Origin: CAZEHS01 sp964649745
GTDB lineage: Bacteria; Bacillota; Clostridia; Peptostreptococcales; Acidaminobacteraceae
Direction: 5' to 3'
Assembly (NCBI GenBank): GCA_964649745.1
Contig: CAZYQI010000024.1
Span: 1-49,617, forward strand
Length of the DNA stretch: 49,617 nucleotides
Positions 8,416 through 15,931 of the stretch are shown piece by piece (the stretch's first letter is position 1; each line of letters starts with the position of its first letter). The notes under the pieces were generated by a model that saw only the letters and a program-made list of their open reading frames with translations, was not told the origin of the DNA and did no database searches. Position numbers and translations under genes: made by a program.

Positions 8416-9690
8416 ATGATGCACAACCTGCGGGAAACCCTGAAAAATAATGCGCACATCTACATTCAGCATTTGTCCGACCTGGTGGCGATTGATACCC
8501 ATGTATTGGGCCACGGCCGGGAAGGCGGTCTGGAGCTGAAGGGACAGCTCTACCTGGAATCCGTTTTCGAAAAACTGGAGGCATATTCCCTCCAGTGGGA
8601 TCCCCTTAAGGAATCGGTGATCCGTGAAAGCCTTGAGCGTTACAACGAAGGGAACAGGGGTCATCAGTATGAAAACAGGTTCAATCTGTACGCCACCTTT
8701 AAAGGAAACGGCGGGAAGAGCCTTCTTTTCAACGGACATATGGATACCATGCCCGCCGGAGATGAAACCCTGTGGACAACGCCGCCCCACACGCCTACGA
8801 TCAAAGACGGCAGACTTTATGGCCTTGGCTCCTGCGATATGAAGGGGGGGCTTATGGCGGCAGTTATGGCGGTGAAGCTCCTTCAGGACGCAGGGGTTGA
8901 ACTCCCCGGTGACGTTATCATCGCCTCTGTGGTAGATGAGGAGGGGGGCGGAAACGGCTCCATCACCGCCGCCATGAACGGGATTTCGGCAGATGCCGTT
9001 GTGGTCTGTGAGCCCACGGGGGATGAGCTGGTGGGGGCCCACATGGGGTTTGTATTCTTTAAAGTGGATGTGGTGGGGAAGGCGGTGCATTCCGGGGCAA
9101 AGTGTCTGGGAGTCAGCGCCATCGAAAAAGCCATTCAGTTGATATTGGCCCTGGCAGAGCTGGAAGGGAACTGGCAGCGGCAGTACAGGCACAGACTGCT
9201 GCCTCCTCCCAGCCTCAATGTAGGAACCATTTCCGGTGGGACAGCAGGCTCCACAGTGGCCAGTGCCTGTTCCTTCGAGGTGTGTGTCCATTATCTGCCC
9301 GACAGCATGACCCATGGCCAGGTGGTAAAGGAGTTCAATGAAGTCCTTGAACAGGTAGCCAACCAAGATCCGTGGCTTTCGGAGCACCCCCCTGTGGTAT
9401 CTGTTTATCAGGCAGGGGGCGGCTTTGAAATGGAGCTGGCCCATCCCTTTGTTCATACATTCCACGAGGCCTATGAGGCGTCTCTTGGAAAACCCCTGCG
9501 GACAGCAGGATCACCGGCGGGCTGTGACAGCCGGATCTGGCGGAACATCGCCGGATGCCCCACCCTTCAGTTCGGGCCGGGGCAATTGGCCCAGTGCCAT
9601 GCGGTGGACGAGTATCTGTGTCTGGAAGCCTATCTGGATGCCATCCTGGTCTATGCAGAGCTGATCTGCAACTGGTGCCGTACAACATAA
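8416..9690 (+). CDS. M20-family metallohydrolase (ArgE/DapE/ACY1 type), first copy
   Basis: 424 aa zinc-dependent amidohydrolase. Zinc-site motifs in order: NGHMDTMP (about residue 115), GSCDMKGG (about 140), VVDEEGGG with the catalytic Glu (about 175), VCEPTGDE (about 197) and, near the C-terminus, QCHAVDEY. An inserted dimerisation domain (about 205-320) is present. GGGGGAG precedes the ATGATG start. The family hydrolyses N-acyl or peptide amides; the substrate is unknown. Location inside a nucleoside uptake operon, with a second, clearly different M20 enzyme two genes later, suggests an N-acylated or aminoacylated nucleoside or base, which is inference only. Confidence 0.85.
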   Translation: MMHNLRETLKNNAHIYIQHLSDLVAIDTHVLGHGREGGLELKGQLYLESVFEKLEAYSLQWDPLKESVIRESLERYNEGNRGHQYENRFNLYATFKGNGGKSLLFNGHMDTMPAGDETLWTTPPHTPTIKDGRLYGLGSCDMKGGLMAAVMAVKLLQDAGVELPGDVIIASVVDEEGGGNGSITAAMNGISADAVVVCEPTGDELVGAHMGFVFFKVDVVGKAVHSGAKCLGVSAIEKAIQLILALAELEGNWQRQYRHRLLPPPSLNVGTISGGTAGSTVASACSFEVCVHYLPDSMTHGQVVKEFNEVLEQVANQDPWLSEHPPVVSVYQAGGGFEMELAHPFVHTFHEAYEASLGKPLRTAGSPAGCDSRIWRNIAGCPTLQFGPGQLAQCHAVDEYLCLEAYLDAILVYAELICNWCRTT

Positions 9691-9733
9691 AATAATCCAT
9701 CCTCAGGATGAACGGATAAAGGAGAAAAGATCA

Positions 9734-10480
9734 ATGAGCAAACGCATACTTCTGGCAGGGGAATCGTGGATGAGCTACACCACCCACGTTAAAGGTTTTG
9801 ACAGCTTCTACACCTCTTCCTACGAAACCGGAGAAAAATGGCTGAAGGCTGCCTTGGAAAAAGGTGGCTACACCGTGGATTTCATGCCCAACCATTTGGC
9901 AAATGAGGACTTTCCTTTCACCATGGAGGCATTGAACGCATACGACTGCGTGATTCTGTCGGATATCGGGGCCAACACCCTGCTGCTTCCCACGGCGACC
10001 TTCACCAAAAGCATCAAGAAACCGAACCGCTGCAATCTGATCCGCGATTACGTGCTTCAGGGAGGCGCCTTGGTCATGGTGGGAGGGTATCTGACCTTCT
10101 CCGGGGTGGATGCCAAGGGAAAATGGCAGGATACGGCTGTTGCAGAGGTTTTGCCGGTTGGGATTCTCAGTGTGGATGACCGGATGGAGCACTGTGAGGG
10201 TGTAACTCCCAAAGTTGAATGCCAACATCCTGTTTTGGAAGGAATTCCGGAGAACTGGCCAGCATTATTAGGGTATAATAAGACAATCGCCAAGGCTGAG
10301 GCAGAAGTACTGGTGACCATCGAAGGGGATCCCCTGGTGGCCCTGGGCAGCTATGGAAAAGGAAAGAGCGCTGTTTTCACATCGGACTGCGCCCCTCACT
10401 GGGCACCTCCTGAATTTGTGGAGTGGGAGCATTATGACGGCATGTGGCAGGGTCTGCTGAATTACCTGACCCAGCGTTAG
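9734..10480 (+). CDS. Glutamine-amidotransferase-like (class I fold) cytoplasmic protein
   Basis: 248 aa. The start MSKRILLAGESWMSYTTH, followed by FDSFYTSSYETG, is typical of the putative GATase1-like family PF07090. The nucleophile elbow region reads MVGGYLTFSG, with no Cys where true amidotransferases have one, so glutaminase activity is unlikely. A late GKGKSAVFTSDCAPHWAP segment is also family-typical. No signal peptide. It starts behind AAAGGAGAAAAG. It lies between two M20 hydrolases in the nucleoside operon. Biochemical function is unknown; a role in handling the same substrate as the M20 enzymes is only inferred from position. Confidence 0.75.
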   Translation: MSKRILLAGESWMSYTTHVKGFDSFYTSSYETGEKWLKAALEKGGYTVDFMPNHLANEDFPFTMEALNAYDCVILSDIGANTLLLPTATFTKSIKKPNRCNLIRDYVLQGGALVMVGGYLTFSGVDAKGKWQDTAVAEVLPVGILSVDDRMEHCEGVTPKVECQHPVLEGIPENWPALLGYNKTIAKAEAEVLVTIEGDPLVALGSYGKGKSAVFTSDCAPHWAPPEFVEWEHYDGMWQGLLNYLTQR

Positions 10481-10489
10481 GCTTGGGCA

Positions 10490-11659
10490 ATGAAGGCCAT
10501 GACGGAGCTGGAGAAACAGGGAGCCAGGGAGCTGCTGGAACAGGTGTTGGCAATCCCCACAGTCAACGGCATTTCCAAAGAAATTGATCTGGCCAGGCAC
10601 CTGGAAATCTATTTTAAGGAATACGGGATCTCCGCCTGGGTTCAGCCCCTGGATGAAAAGCGGGGGAATCTGATTGCGGAAGTGGAAGGCGTGAACAAAG
10701 AAATTACAGTGATCTGGAACGGTCACCTGGATACGGTCCCCTACGGAAACCGGGAGGAATGGGAAACGGATCCCCAGACCCCCGTGCTCCGAGAGGGCCG
10801 GATGTATGCCCGGGGTGCCAGTGATATGAAAAGCGGACTGGCGGCCATGGTGTCCGCCATGTGTCAGATGAAGAAGGCTGGAAAAGAGCCTCTGTACACC
10901 CTGCGGTTCATGGGTACCTGCGATGAAGAAAAGAACGGAGACGGGGCCGGCCGTATCCTGGAAGAGGGCCTTTTGGGCACCCCCCAGGCCATCCTTATCG
11001 GGGAGCCCACCAACAATGCCCTGGGAATCGTACAGAAGGGATGTCTTTGGCTGAAGCTTTCGTTTTCAGGAAGAACCAGCCACAGCGCTTATCCTGCCAG
11101 GGGCACCAACGCTGTTCAGCACGGTCTTGAATTATGCCAGGGACTCAGAGCCTTCGTCCATGGGTTTTCCCACCCGCTTTTGGGGGAGGCTACGGCGGAA
11201 ATCACCGGGATCAGGGGTGGCGTTGCATCCAACATGATTCCGGATGCCTGCGAGATCACCATGGATATACGCCTGACACCGGGTCTTACAGAAGAAGCCG
11301 TTCTCCAGCATATGAACGCCCTTTATTCGGAGACGGTGAAAAAAACCGGCGATTCCCTGCAGATGGGCTGTGAGGTGTTGAACCGGCGAATGGCCCTGGA
11401 AACCTCGGAGGATCATCCCTGGGTGCAGAGGATGAAGACCTCCGTTGAAAAGGGCGGCGGGATTCCGACCTTTATCGGAGCCAATTATTTCACCGACGCC
11501 TCCGTATTTGCAAAAGAAAAAAAGGACATCCCAGTGCTGCTCTTTGGCCCGGGAGATCCTCAAATGGCTCATCAGCCCAATGAATACGTTGAAATGAGCC
11601 GATATGAAGATGCAATTGAAGCGCTTAAAATCTTTGGCTACGGAAATGAACTCTTGTAG
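10490..11659 (+). CDS. M20-family metallohydrolase, second copy
   Basis: 389 aa M20 enzyme, clearly not a recent duplicate of the first. Motifs in order: WNGHLDTVPYG (about residue 80), ASDMKSG (about 112), TCDEEKNGDG with the catalytic Glu (about 145), IGEPTNNALG and, at the end, AHQPNEYVEMSRY. The dimerisation domain has the usual FSGRTSHSAYPARGTNA segment. ATG codons at 10490 and 10499 are both possible; AAGG just before 10499 makes the later one plausible. The gap to the preceding gene is 9 bp, so it is operonic. Substrate unknown. Confidence 0.84.
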   Translation: MKAMTELEKQGARELLEQVLAIPTVNGISKEIDLARHLEIYFKEYGISAWVQPLDEKRGNLIAEVEGVNKEITVIWNGHLDTVPYGNREEWETDPQTPVLREGRMYARGASDMKSGLAAMVSAMCQMKKAGKEPLYTLRFMGTCDEEKNGDGAGRILEEGLLGTPQAILIGEPTNNALGIVQKGCLWLKLSFSGRTSHSAYPARGTNAVQHGLELCQGLRAFVHGFSHPLLGEATAEITGIRGGVASNMIPDACEITMDIRLTPGLTEEAVLQHMNALYSETVKKTGDSLQMGCEVLNRRMALETSEDHPWVQRMKTSVEKGGGIPTFIGANYFTDASVFAKEKKDIPVLLFGPGDPQMAHQPNEYVEMSRYEDAIEALKIFGYGNELL

Positions 11660-11703
11660 AAAGCTGCGTTCCATTCCTTTGCGGCGCAGTGAGGAGGATT
11701 CCC

Positions 11704-12729
11704 TTGAGAACCACCATCAAAGATATCGCTGAACACACCGGACTTTCCATCACCACCATTTCCCTGGTGCTGAACGGCAAGGCTTCAAAAATTCCCCTAA
11801 AGACCCAAAATGCAATCTTTCAGGCGGTGGAGGAGCTGGATTACCGCCCTAATCAGATCGCGGTGGGTTTGGTTAAGAAGAGCATGAAAACCCTCGGTCT
11901 GGTTATATCGGATATCAGCAACGTTTTTTTTGCGAATCTGGCCAAGGGTGTGGAGGATGCCTGCCGCATCAACGGATGGAATCTTATCCTCTGCAATACC
12001 AGTGATATCCACCAGAGGGACATGGAGTATATCCGTGTCCTGGCGGACAAGGGAGTGGATGGGATCATCTATGCCATGTCCGTGGACAGCCGACTTGAAA
12101 AAGCTCAGGAAAGCCTGGATTTAATGACGAAGATGAAGATTCCTTACATCATGGTGGACCGCACCCTGAAGGGGGCGAAGTGCTGCTCCATCTCCGTTAA
12201 TCACGAGATGGGGGGGTATCTGGCCGCCAGGCACCTGATTGACCTGGGGCATACCCGGATCGCCTGCGTAACGGGTCCCCTTTATCTGGAGGATACCGCC
12301 GACCGGCTTAAAGGATACCGAAGAGCCCTGGATGAGGCTGGAATTGCCTATGACCCCGCCCTCATCGACGAAGGGTATTACACCACCGAGAGCGGCGTTA
12401 AAGCCATGGAGGCCCTTCGCGGGCAGGATTTCACGGCGGTTTTTGCCTTCAACGACCTGTCGGCCTATGGGGTCTACAATCAACTGAAGAAATATCATCT
12501 CAGCATCCCGGGGGATATCTCCCTGGTGGGATATGACGATATCTTTTTTTCTGAGCTGCTGGATGTACCCCTTACCACGATCAATCAACCGGTTTATGAA
12601 ATGGGGGCAGAAGCGGCCCGTCAGTTTATTGACCTGAAAAAGCCAGAAGACCGTGCTTCCAAATCCATAGTATTTGAACCGACCCTGGTGGTTCGGGAGA
12701 GCACGAGAAGGAGAGTGCAGGCACCATGA
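11704..12729 (+). CDS. LacI-family transcriptional regulator of the nucleoside operon
   Basis: 341 aa. The N-terminal LacI helix-turn-helix is clear (TTIKDIAEHTGLSITTISLV, followed by hinge residues PNQIAVGLVKK), then a periplasmic-binding-protein-like effector domain (ISDISNVFFANLAKGVE; VPLTTINQPVYEMG). The frame is open from a GTG at 11689, but GAGGAGG at 11691-11697 points to the TTG at 11704, which also gives the standard family N-terminus. It overlaps the ribokinase-like gene by 4 bp (ATGA). It is the obvious candidate to bind the two GGTAAA-NCGG-TTTACC operators upstream of the operon, making it autoregulated; a nucleoside or ribose derivative would be the inducer. Confidence 0.9.
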   Translation: MRTTIKDIAEHTGLSITTISLVLNGKASKIPLKTQNAIFQAVEELDYRPNQIAVGLVKKSMKTLGLVISDISNVFFANLAKGVEDACRINGWNLILCNTSDIHQRDMEYIRVLADKGVDGIIYAMSVDSRLEKAQESLDLMTKMKIPYIMVDRTLKGAKCCSISVNHEMGGYLAARHLIDLGHTRIACVTGPLYLEDTADRLKGYRRALDEAGIAYDPALIDEGYYTTESGVKAMEALRGQDFTAVFAFNDLSAYGVYNQLKKYHLSIPGDISLVGYDDIFFSELLDVPLTTINQPVYEMGAEAARQFIDLKKPEDRASKSIVFEPTLVVRESTRRRVQAP

Positions 12730-13610
12730 GAGTCCTGAATTTCGGGTCCTTGAATATCGATTATGTGTACCATGTGGCGCATTTTATGAAGCCCGGGGAA
12801 ACCCAGGCATCTCAAAAGATGGAGGTGTTCTGCGGCGGCAAGGGACTTAACCAGTCCATTGCCCTGAGCCGGAGAGGAGCCGAGGTATGGCATGCCGGCG
12901 CTGTTGGAAAGCCGGATGGAGAACGACTCCTGGCCATGCTGAACGAAGCAGCCGTGAATACCGACAACATCAAAACAGTTAGCGGCAATTCCGGTCATGC
13001 CATTATCCAGAAGGATCCTTCCGGACAGAACAGCATTCTGCTGTACGGAGGGGCGAATCAAGAAATTGATTCCACCGATGTAGAAAAGGTCATGGCCCTG
13101 TTCGGTAAAGAGGATTTTCTGATCCTCCAGAATGAGATATCCTGCATGGGGGAGATTATGGAAGCCGCCCATCGGAAGGGACTTACCATTGTATTCAACC
13201 CCTCGCCCATGGTTCCGGCGGTGATGACATATCCCCTTCATTATGTGGATTACTTTATCCTCAACGAGGTGGAAGCCGGCGATATGTGCGGGCTGCCCAC
13301 AGAAAACGGCGAGGCGCTGATTGAAAAAATGGCTGGAATGTTCCCCCAAGCCCACTGTGTACTAACTCTGGGCGAAAAAGGCGTGCTGTACAGACACGGG
13401 GATACCCTCCTTCGGCAGGGAATCTATCCCACGGAAGTGGTGGACACAACCGCCGCCGGAGATACCTTCACCGGCTTTTTCATCGGTAGCATCCTCTGCG
13501 GCGATTCCGTTGAAGAGGCCCTGCGAATTGCCTCCAAGGCATCGGCAATCGCCGTTTCCCGGCCCGGTGCAGGTCCTTCCATTCCCAAGATGGAAGAAGT
13601 ACAGGACTGA
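12726..13610 (+). CDS. Ribokinase-like PfkB-family sugar kinase
   Basis: 294 aa. PfkB signatures: the sugar-binding GGKGLNQSIALSRRGAEV near residue 40, the NEVEAGDMCG motif about two thirds in, and the C-terminal DTTAAGDTFTGFFIG with the catalytic Asp and anion hole. It should phosphorylate ribose released by the nucleoside hydrolase to ribose 5-phosphate. Translation is coupled to the LacI gene by an ATGA overlap, and the operon ends at a strong terminator 48 bp later. Ribose is the best substrate guess from context; other sugars or nucleosides are possible in PfkB. Confidence 0.87.
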   Translation: MRVLNFGSLNIDYVYHVAHFMKPGETQASQKMEVFCGGKGLNQSIALSRRGAEVWHAGAVGKPDGERLLAMLNEAAVNTDNIKTVSGNSGHAIIQKDPSGQNSILLYGGANQEIDSTDVEKVMALFGKEDFLILQNEISCMGEIMEAAHRKGLTIVFNPSPMVPAVMTYPLHYVDYFILNEVEAGDMCGLPTENGEALIEKMAGMFPQAHCVLTLGEKGVLYRHGDTLLRQGIYPTEVVDTTAAGDTFTGFFIGSILCGDSVEEALRIASKASAIAVSRPGAGPSIPKMEEVQD

Positions 13611-13657
13611 AAGAATCAGACAGATTGATAGCAATCGCCCCCTCTTTTCCTTAATAT

Positions 13658-13705
13658 GCCGCTTCAGAGCCTGATTTTTTCAGAATCTGAAGCGGCTTTG
13701 TTTTT
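13658..13705 (+). terminator. Rho-independent terminator of the nucleoside operon
   Basis: The stem GCCGCTTCAGA (13658-13668) pairs with TCTGAAGCGGC (13686-13696), followed by TTTGTTTTT. Confidence 0.9.
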
Positions 13706-13849
13706 CCGGTATGCCAATGGGGGTGAAAGTGCCTGAGGGGAGATTTTCAAGGGTTGATTTGTTTGGTAGAATAAAGCCATATCATCCGCTGTGTATAATT
13801 GGATAGGGATGAAGACCATTGTTGTCATACGAGGATGAATTGAGGTGGA

Positions 13850-15604
13850 ATGATGAAGGTGACGGAGCTGATGACCCGGGACCTATTCTTACTTAAAGAA
13901 ACGGATACCTTGCAGAATGCTGCCAGGCTTTTTGTAACACACCGCATTGACGGGGCACCACTGGTAAACAGCAACGGGCAGATGGTCGGTATTGTTACCA
14001 AGACTGATGTGATGAGAGCTGTTGCAGAGAAGGGAGACCAGGAGTGTCCGCTGAGTCACCTGCCTCAAAAGCCTGTAAAAACAATCCTTCCGGAAACCGA
14101 TGTTCTGGAGGCTTTGATGATGGAGGCGGGGCGGTTGCCTGTGGCGGATACCTCAGGGCAGCTATTGGGCATGCTGACCCGGACGGATCTGTGCAACGGC
14201 TACAAACGTATTATCGAGCATATGAGTTCGGCATGGGAAGCCTCCAAGAGGCTGGACGCAGTGATTGAATCCTCCTATGACGGTATTTACATTACGGACG
14301 GGCAGGCAAAAACCCTGTTGATCAATAAATCCTATGAAACAATAACCGGCCTTAATCGGAGTGATATGGTGGATCACAATATGGCGGAGCTGGTGGACAA
14401 GGGGCTGGTTTCCAAATCGGCCACTCTGATGGTCCTGAAAAGCCGCGGGCCGGTGACCATTGAACAGGAGTTCCCCACCGGAAAAAAAGCCCTGGTCACC
14501 AGCACGCCTATTTTTGATACCGACGGCGGTATCTCCATGGTGGTTACAAACGTAAGGGACATCACGTCGTTGGTAAAGCTTCAGAATCAGCTGGCCAAGA
14601 ATCAGAATCTGGCACAAAAATACTATTCTGAAATCGAGGAAATGCGCCTGCAGGTGCTGAACACAGGTGAAATGATCGCTAACGACGAGCGGATGCTGGA
14701 GACCTTGCGGGTGGCCAAACGGGTTGCCAAGGTGGATGCCACCGTGCTGATTCTGGGGGAAACCGGGGTAGGCAAGGAAGAGGTGGCCCGATTCATTCAC
14801 AAGAAAAGCGAAAGGGCCGACAGAGTATTCATCAAGCTCAACTGCGGGGCTATTCCGGCCAACCTTATCGAATCGGAGCTCTTCGGTTACGAGCGGGGAG
14901 CGTTCACCGGGGCTAATCGGGAAGGGAAGCTGGGTCTTTTTGAGGTGGCCGATGGGGGCACCCTGTTCCTGGACGAGGTAGGTGAACTGCCCCTGGATAT
15001 GCAGGTACGCTTATTGCGGGTCCTGCAGGAAAAGGAGGTTCTGCGAATCGGAGGACGGCAGCCCATTGGGGTGGATGTGCGGATTTTGGCTGCTACGAAC
15101 CGGGATATGGAGCAGATGGTAAGGGATAAGGTCTTTCGGGAAGATCTCTTTTACCGGCTCAATGTGATTCCCATCAAAATATTGCCTCTTCGGAACCGCC
15201 GAGAGGACATTCTGCCGATGATTCTGCATTATACAGCGGAGGTGAACGGCAAATACGGATGGGAAAAATCCTTTTCCAAAGAAGCCCTGAGGTGGCTCTA
15301 TGACTACAGATGGCCAGGGAACGTCCGGGAGTTGAAAAATTTGGTGGAGCGAATCATTATCATGTGCGATGCCTCTGAAATACCCGTTTCAGAGTTGGAT
15401 GGCGTTGAAAGGCAGGATGTCTTTTCAGGTCAGGAAATTGGCACCGGGACTCTGACTCCCCTGAGAGACGCGGTGAAGCAACTGGAGGCGGAGATGATAG
15501 AGCGTGCCTACAGCCGGTACGGCAATGTGCGGGATGCGGCGAAGGCGCTGGGAATAGATGCTTCAACCCTTGTCCGAAAGAGACAGGGGATGCGAAGGGA
15601 ATAG
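13850..15604 (+). CDS. Sigma-54-dependent activator with CBS pair, PAS, AAA+ and Fis-type HTH
   Basis: 584 aa. Two CBS motifs (about 1-125; MTRDLFLLKETDTLQNAARL and the second ending LLGMLTRTDLCNGY) are followed by a PAS domain (about 135-245), a short coiled linker, and a sigma-54 AAA+ module: Walker A GETGVGKEEVARF, the sigma-54 contact loop GAFTGA, Walker B GGTLFLDEVGELPL and the R-finger region FREDLFYRLNVIPI. The C-terminal Fis-type HTH is GNVRDAAKALGIDASTLVRK. The GAFTGA loop shows it activates a -24/-12 promoter. An excellent one with candidate upstream sites lies just downstream, in front of the 4-hydroxybutyrate genes. CBS pairs often sense adenine nucleotides and PAS a small molecule or redox state; the signal here is unknown. 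AGGTGG precedes ATGATG. Confidence 0.92.
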   Translation: MMKVTELMTRDLFLLKETDTLQNAARLFVTHRIDGAPLVNSNGQMVGIVTKTDVMRAVAEKGDQECPLSHLPQKPVKTILPETDVLEALMMEAGRLPVADTSGQLLGMLTRTDLCNGYKRIIEHMSSAWEASKRLDAVIESSYDGIYITDGQAKTLLINKSYETITGLNRSDMVDHNMAELVDKGLVSKSATLMVLKSRGPVTIEQEFPTGKKALVTSTPIFDTDGGISMVVTNVRDITSLVKLQNQLAKNQNLAQKYYSEIEEMRLQVLNTGEMIANDERMLETLRVAKRVAKVDATVLILGETGVGKEEVARFIHKKSERADRVFIKLNCGAIPANLIESELFGYERGAFTGANREGKLGLFEVADGGTLFLDEVGELPLDMQVRLLRVLQEKEVLRIGGRQPIGVDVRILAATNRDMEQMVRDKVFREDLFYRLNVIPIKILPLRNRREDILPMILHYTAEVNGKYGWEKSFSKEALRWLYDYRWPGNVRELKNLVERIIIMCDASEIPVSELDGVERQDVFSGQEIGTGTLTPLRDAVKQLEAEMIERAYSRYGNVRDAAKALGIDASTLVRKRQGMRRE

Positions 15605-15606
15605 GA

Positions 15607-15644
15607 TGTTGCAAATTCGCATCCGGCGTTTCCGATTTGCAACA
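15607..15644. promoter_or_regulatory. Candidate upstream activator sites A and B
   Basis: A 10-bp perfect inverted repeat, TGTTGCAAAT (15607-15616) and ATTTGCAACA (15635-15644). It can be read as two 16-bp dyads 20 bp apart: site A at 15608-15623 and site B at 15628-15643, each matching GTTGCA-N4-TGCAAC in one half perfectly and in 4 of 6 bases in the other. About two helical turns separate them. Probable binding sites for the preceding sigma-54 activator. Confidence 0.55.
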
Positions 15645-15720
15645 ACGACGGTGATGACAGAATAGACGCTGTATTTATTGAAAAATAGAGACTTGTAGTC
15701 GAGGTGTAGAGGATAATGAA

Positions 15721-15750
15721 AGCCCGTGTTGCATTTATGCAACACGGGCT
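15721..15750. promoter_or_regulatory. Third activator-site dyad, also a possible terminator
   Basis: AGCCCGTGTTGCAT (15721-15734) and ATGCAACACGGGCT (15737-15750) form a perfect 14-bp stem with a 2-base centre. Its core GTTGCATTTATGCAAC (15728-15743) is the perfect version of sites A and B and lies exactly 100 bp after site B. The following TTTGCTAATT is a weak T-tract, so it may also terminate the activator transcript. Confidence 0.5.
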
Positions 15751-15862
15751 TTGCTAATTAAATAACAAACAGGCCAACGTTTTCCCATATCCGGGGTGAG
15801 CTTATAGCACACAGTGCTTGCAATGAGCGGATTCTTAAATTCGTTTATCAGAGATGGATAGA

Positions 15863-15878
15863 TGGCACAGACCTTGCG
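15863..15878 (+). promoter_or_regulatory. Sigma-54 (-24/-12) promoter of the 4-hydroxybutyrate cluster
   Basis: TGGCACAGACCTTGCG: the -24 GG (15864-15865) and -12 GC (15876-15877) have the obligatory spacing, and the match to TGGCACG-N4-TTGC is nearly perfect. The predicted start is near 15889, about 43 bp before the dehydratase gene. It lies about 120-220 bp downstream of the dyads, a typical enhancer distance. Confidence 0.8.
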
Positions 15879-15931
15879 TAGGTTAATAGTCAGGAATCAG
15901 ATGAATTCTATCAGAAAAGGAGAACGAACAA

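Noticed and set aside
8416..11659. The two M20 genes as a recent tandem duplication
   Set aside because: Motif contexts, lengths (424 and 389 aa) and intervening residues differ widely, so they are distant paralogues.
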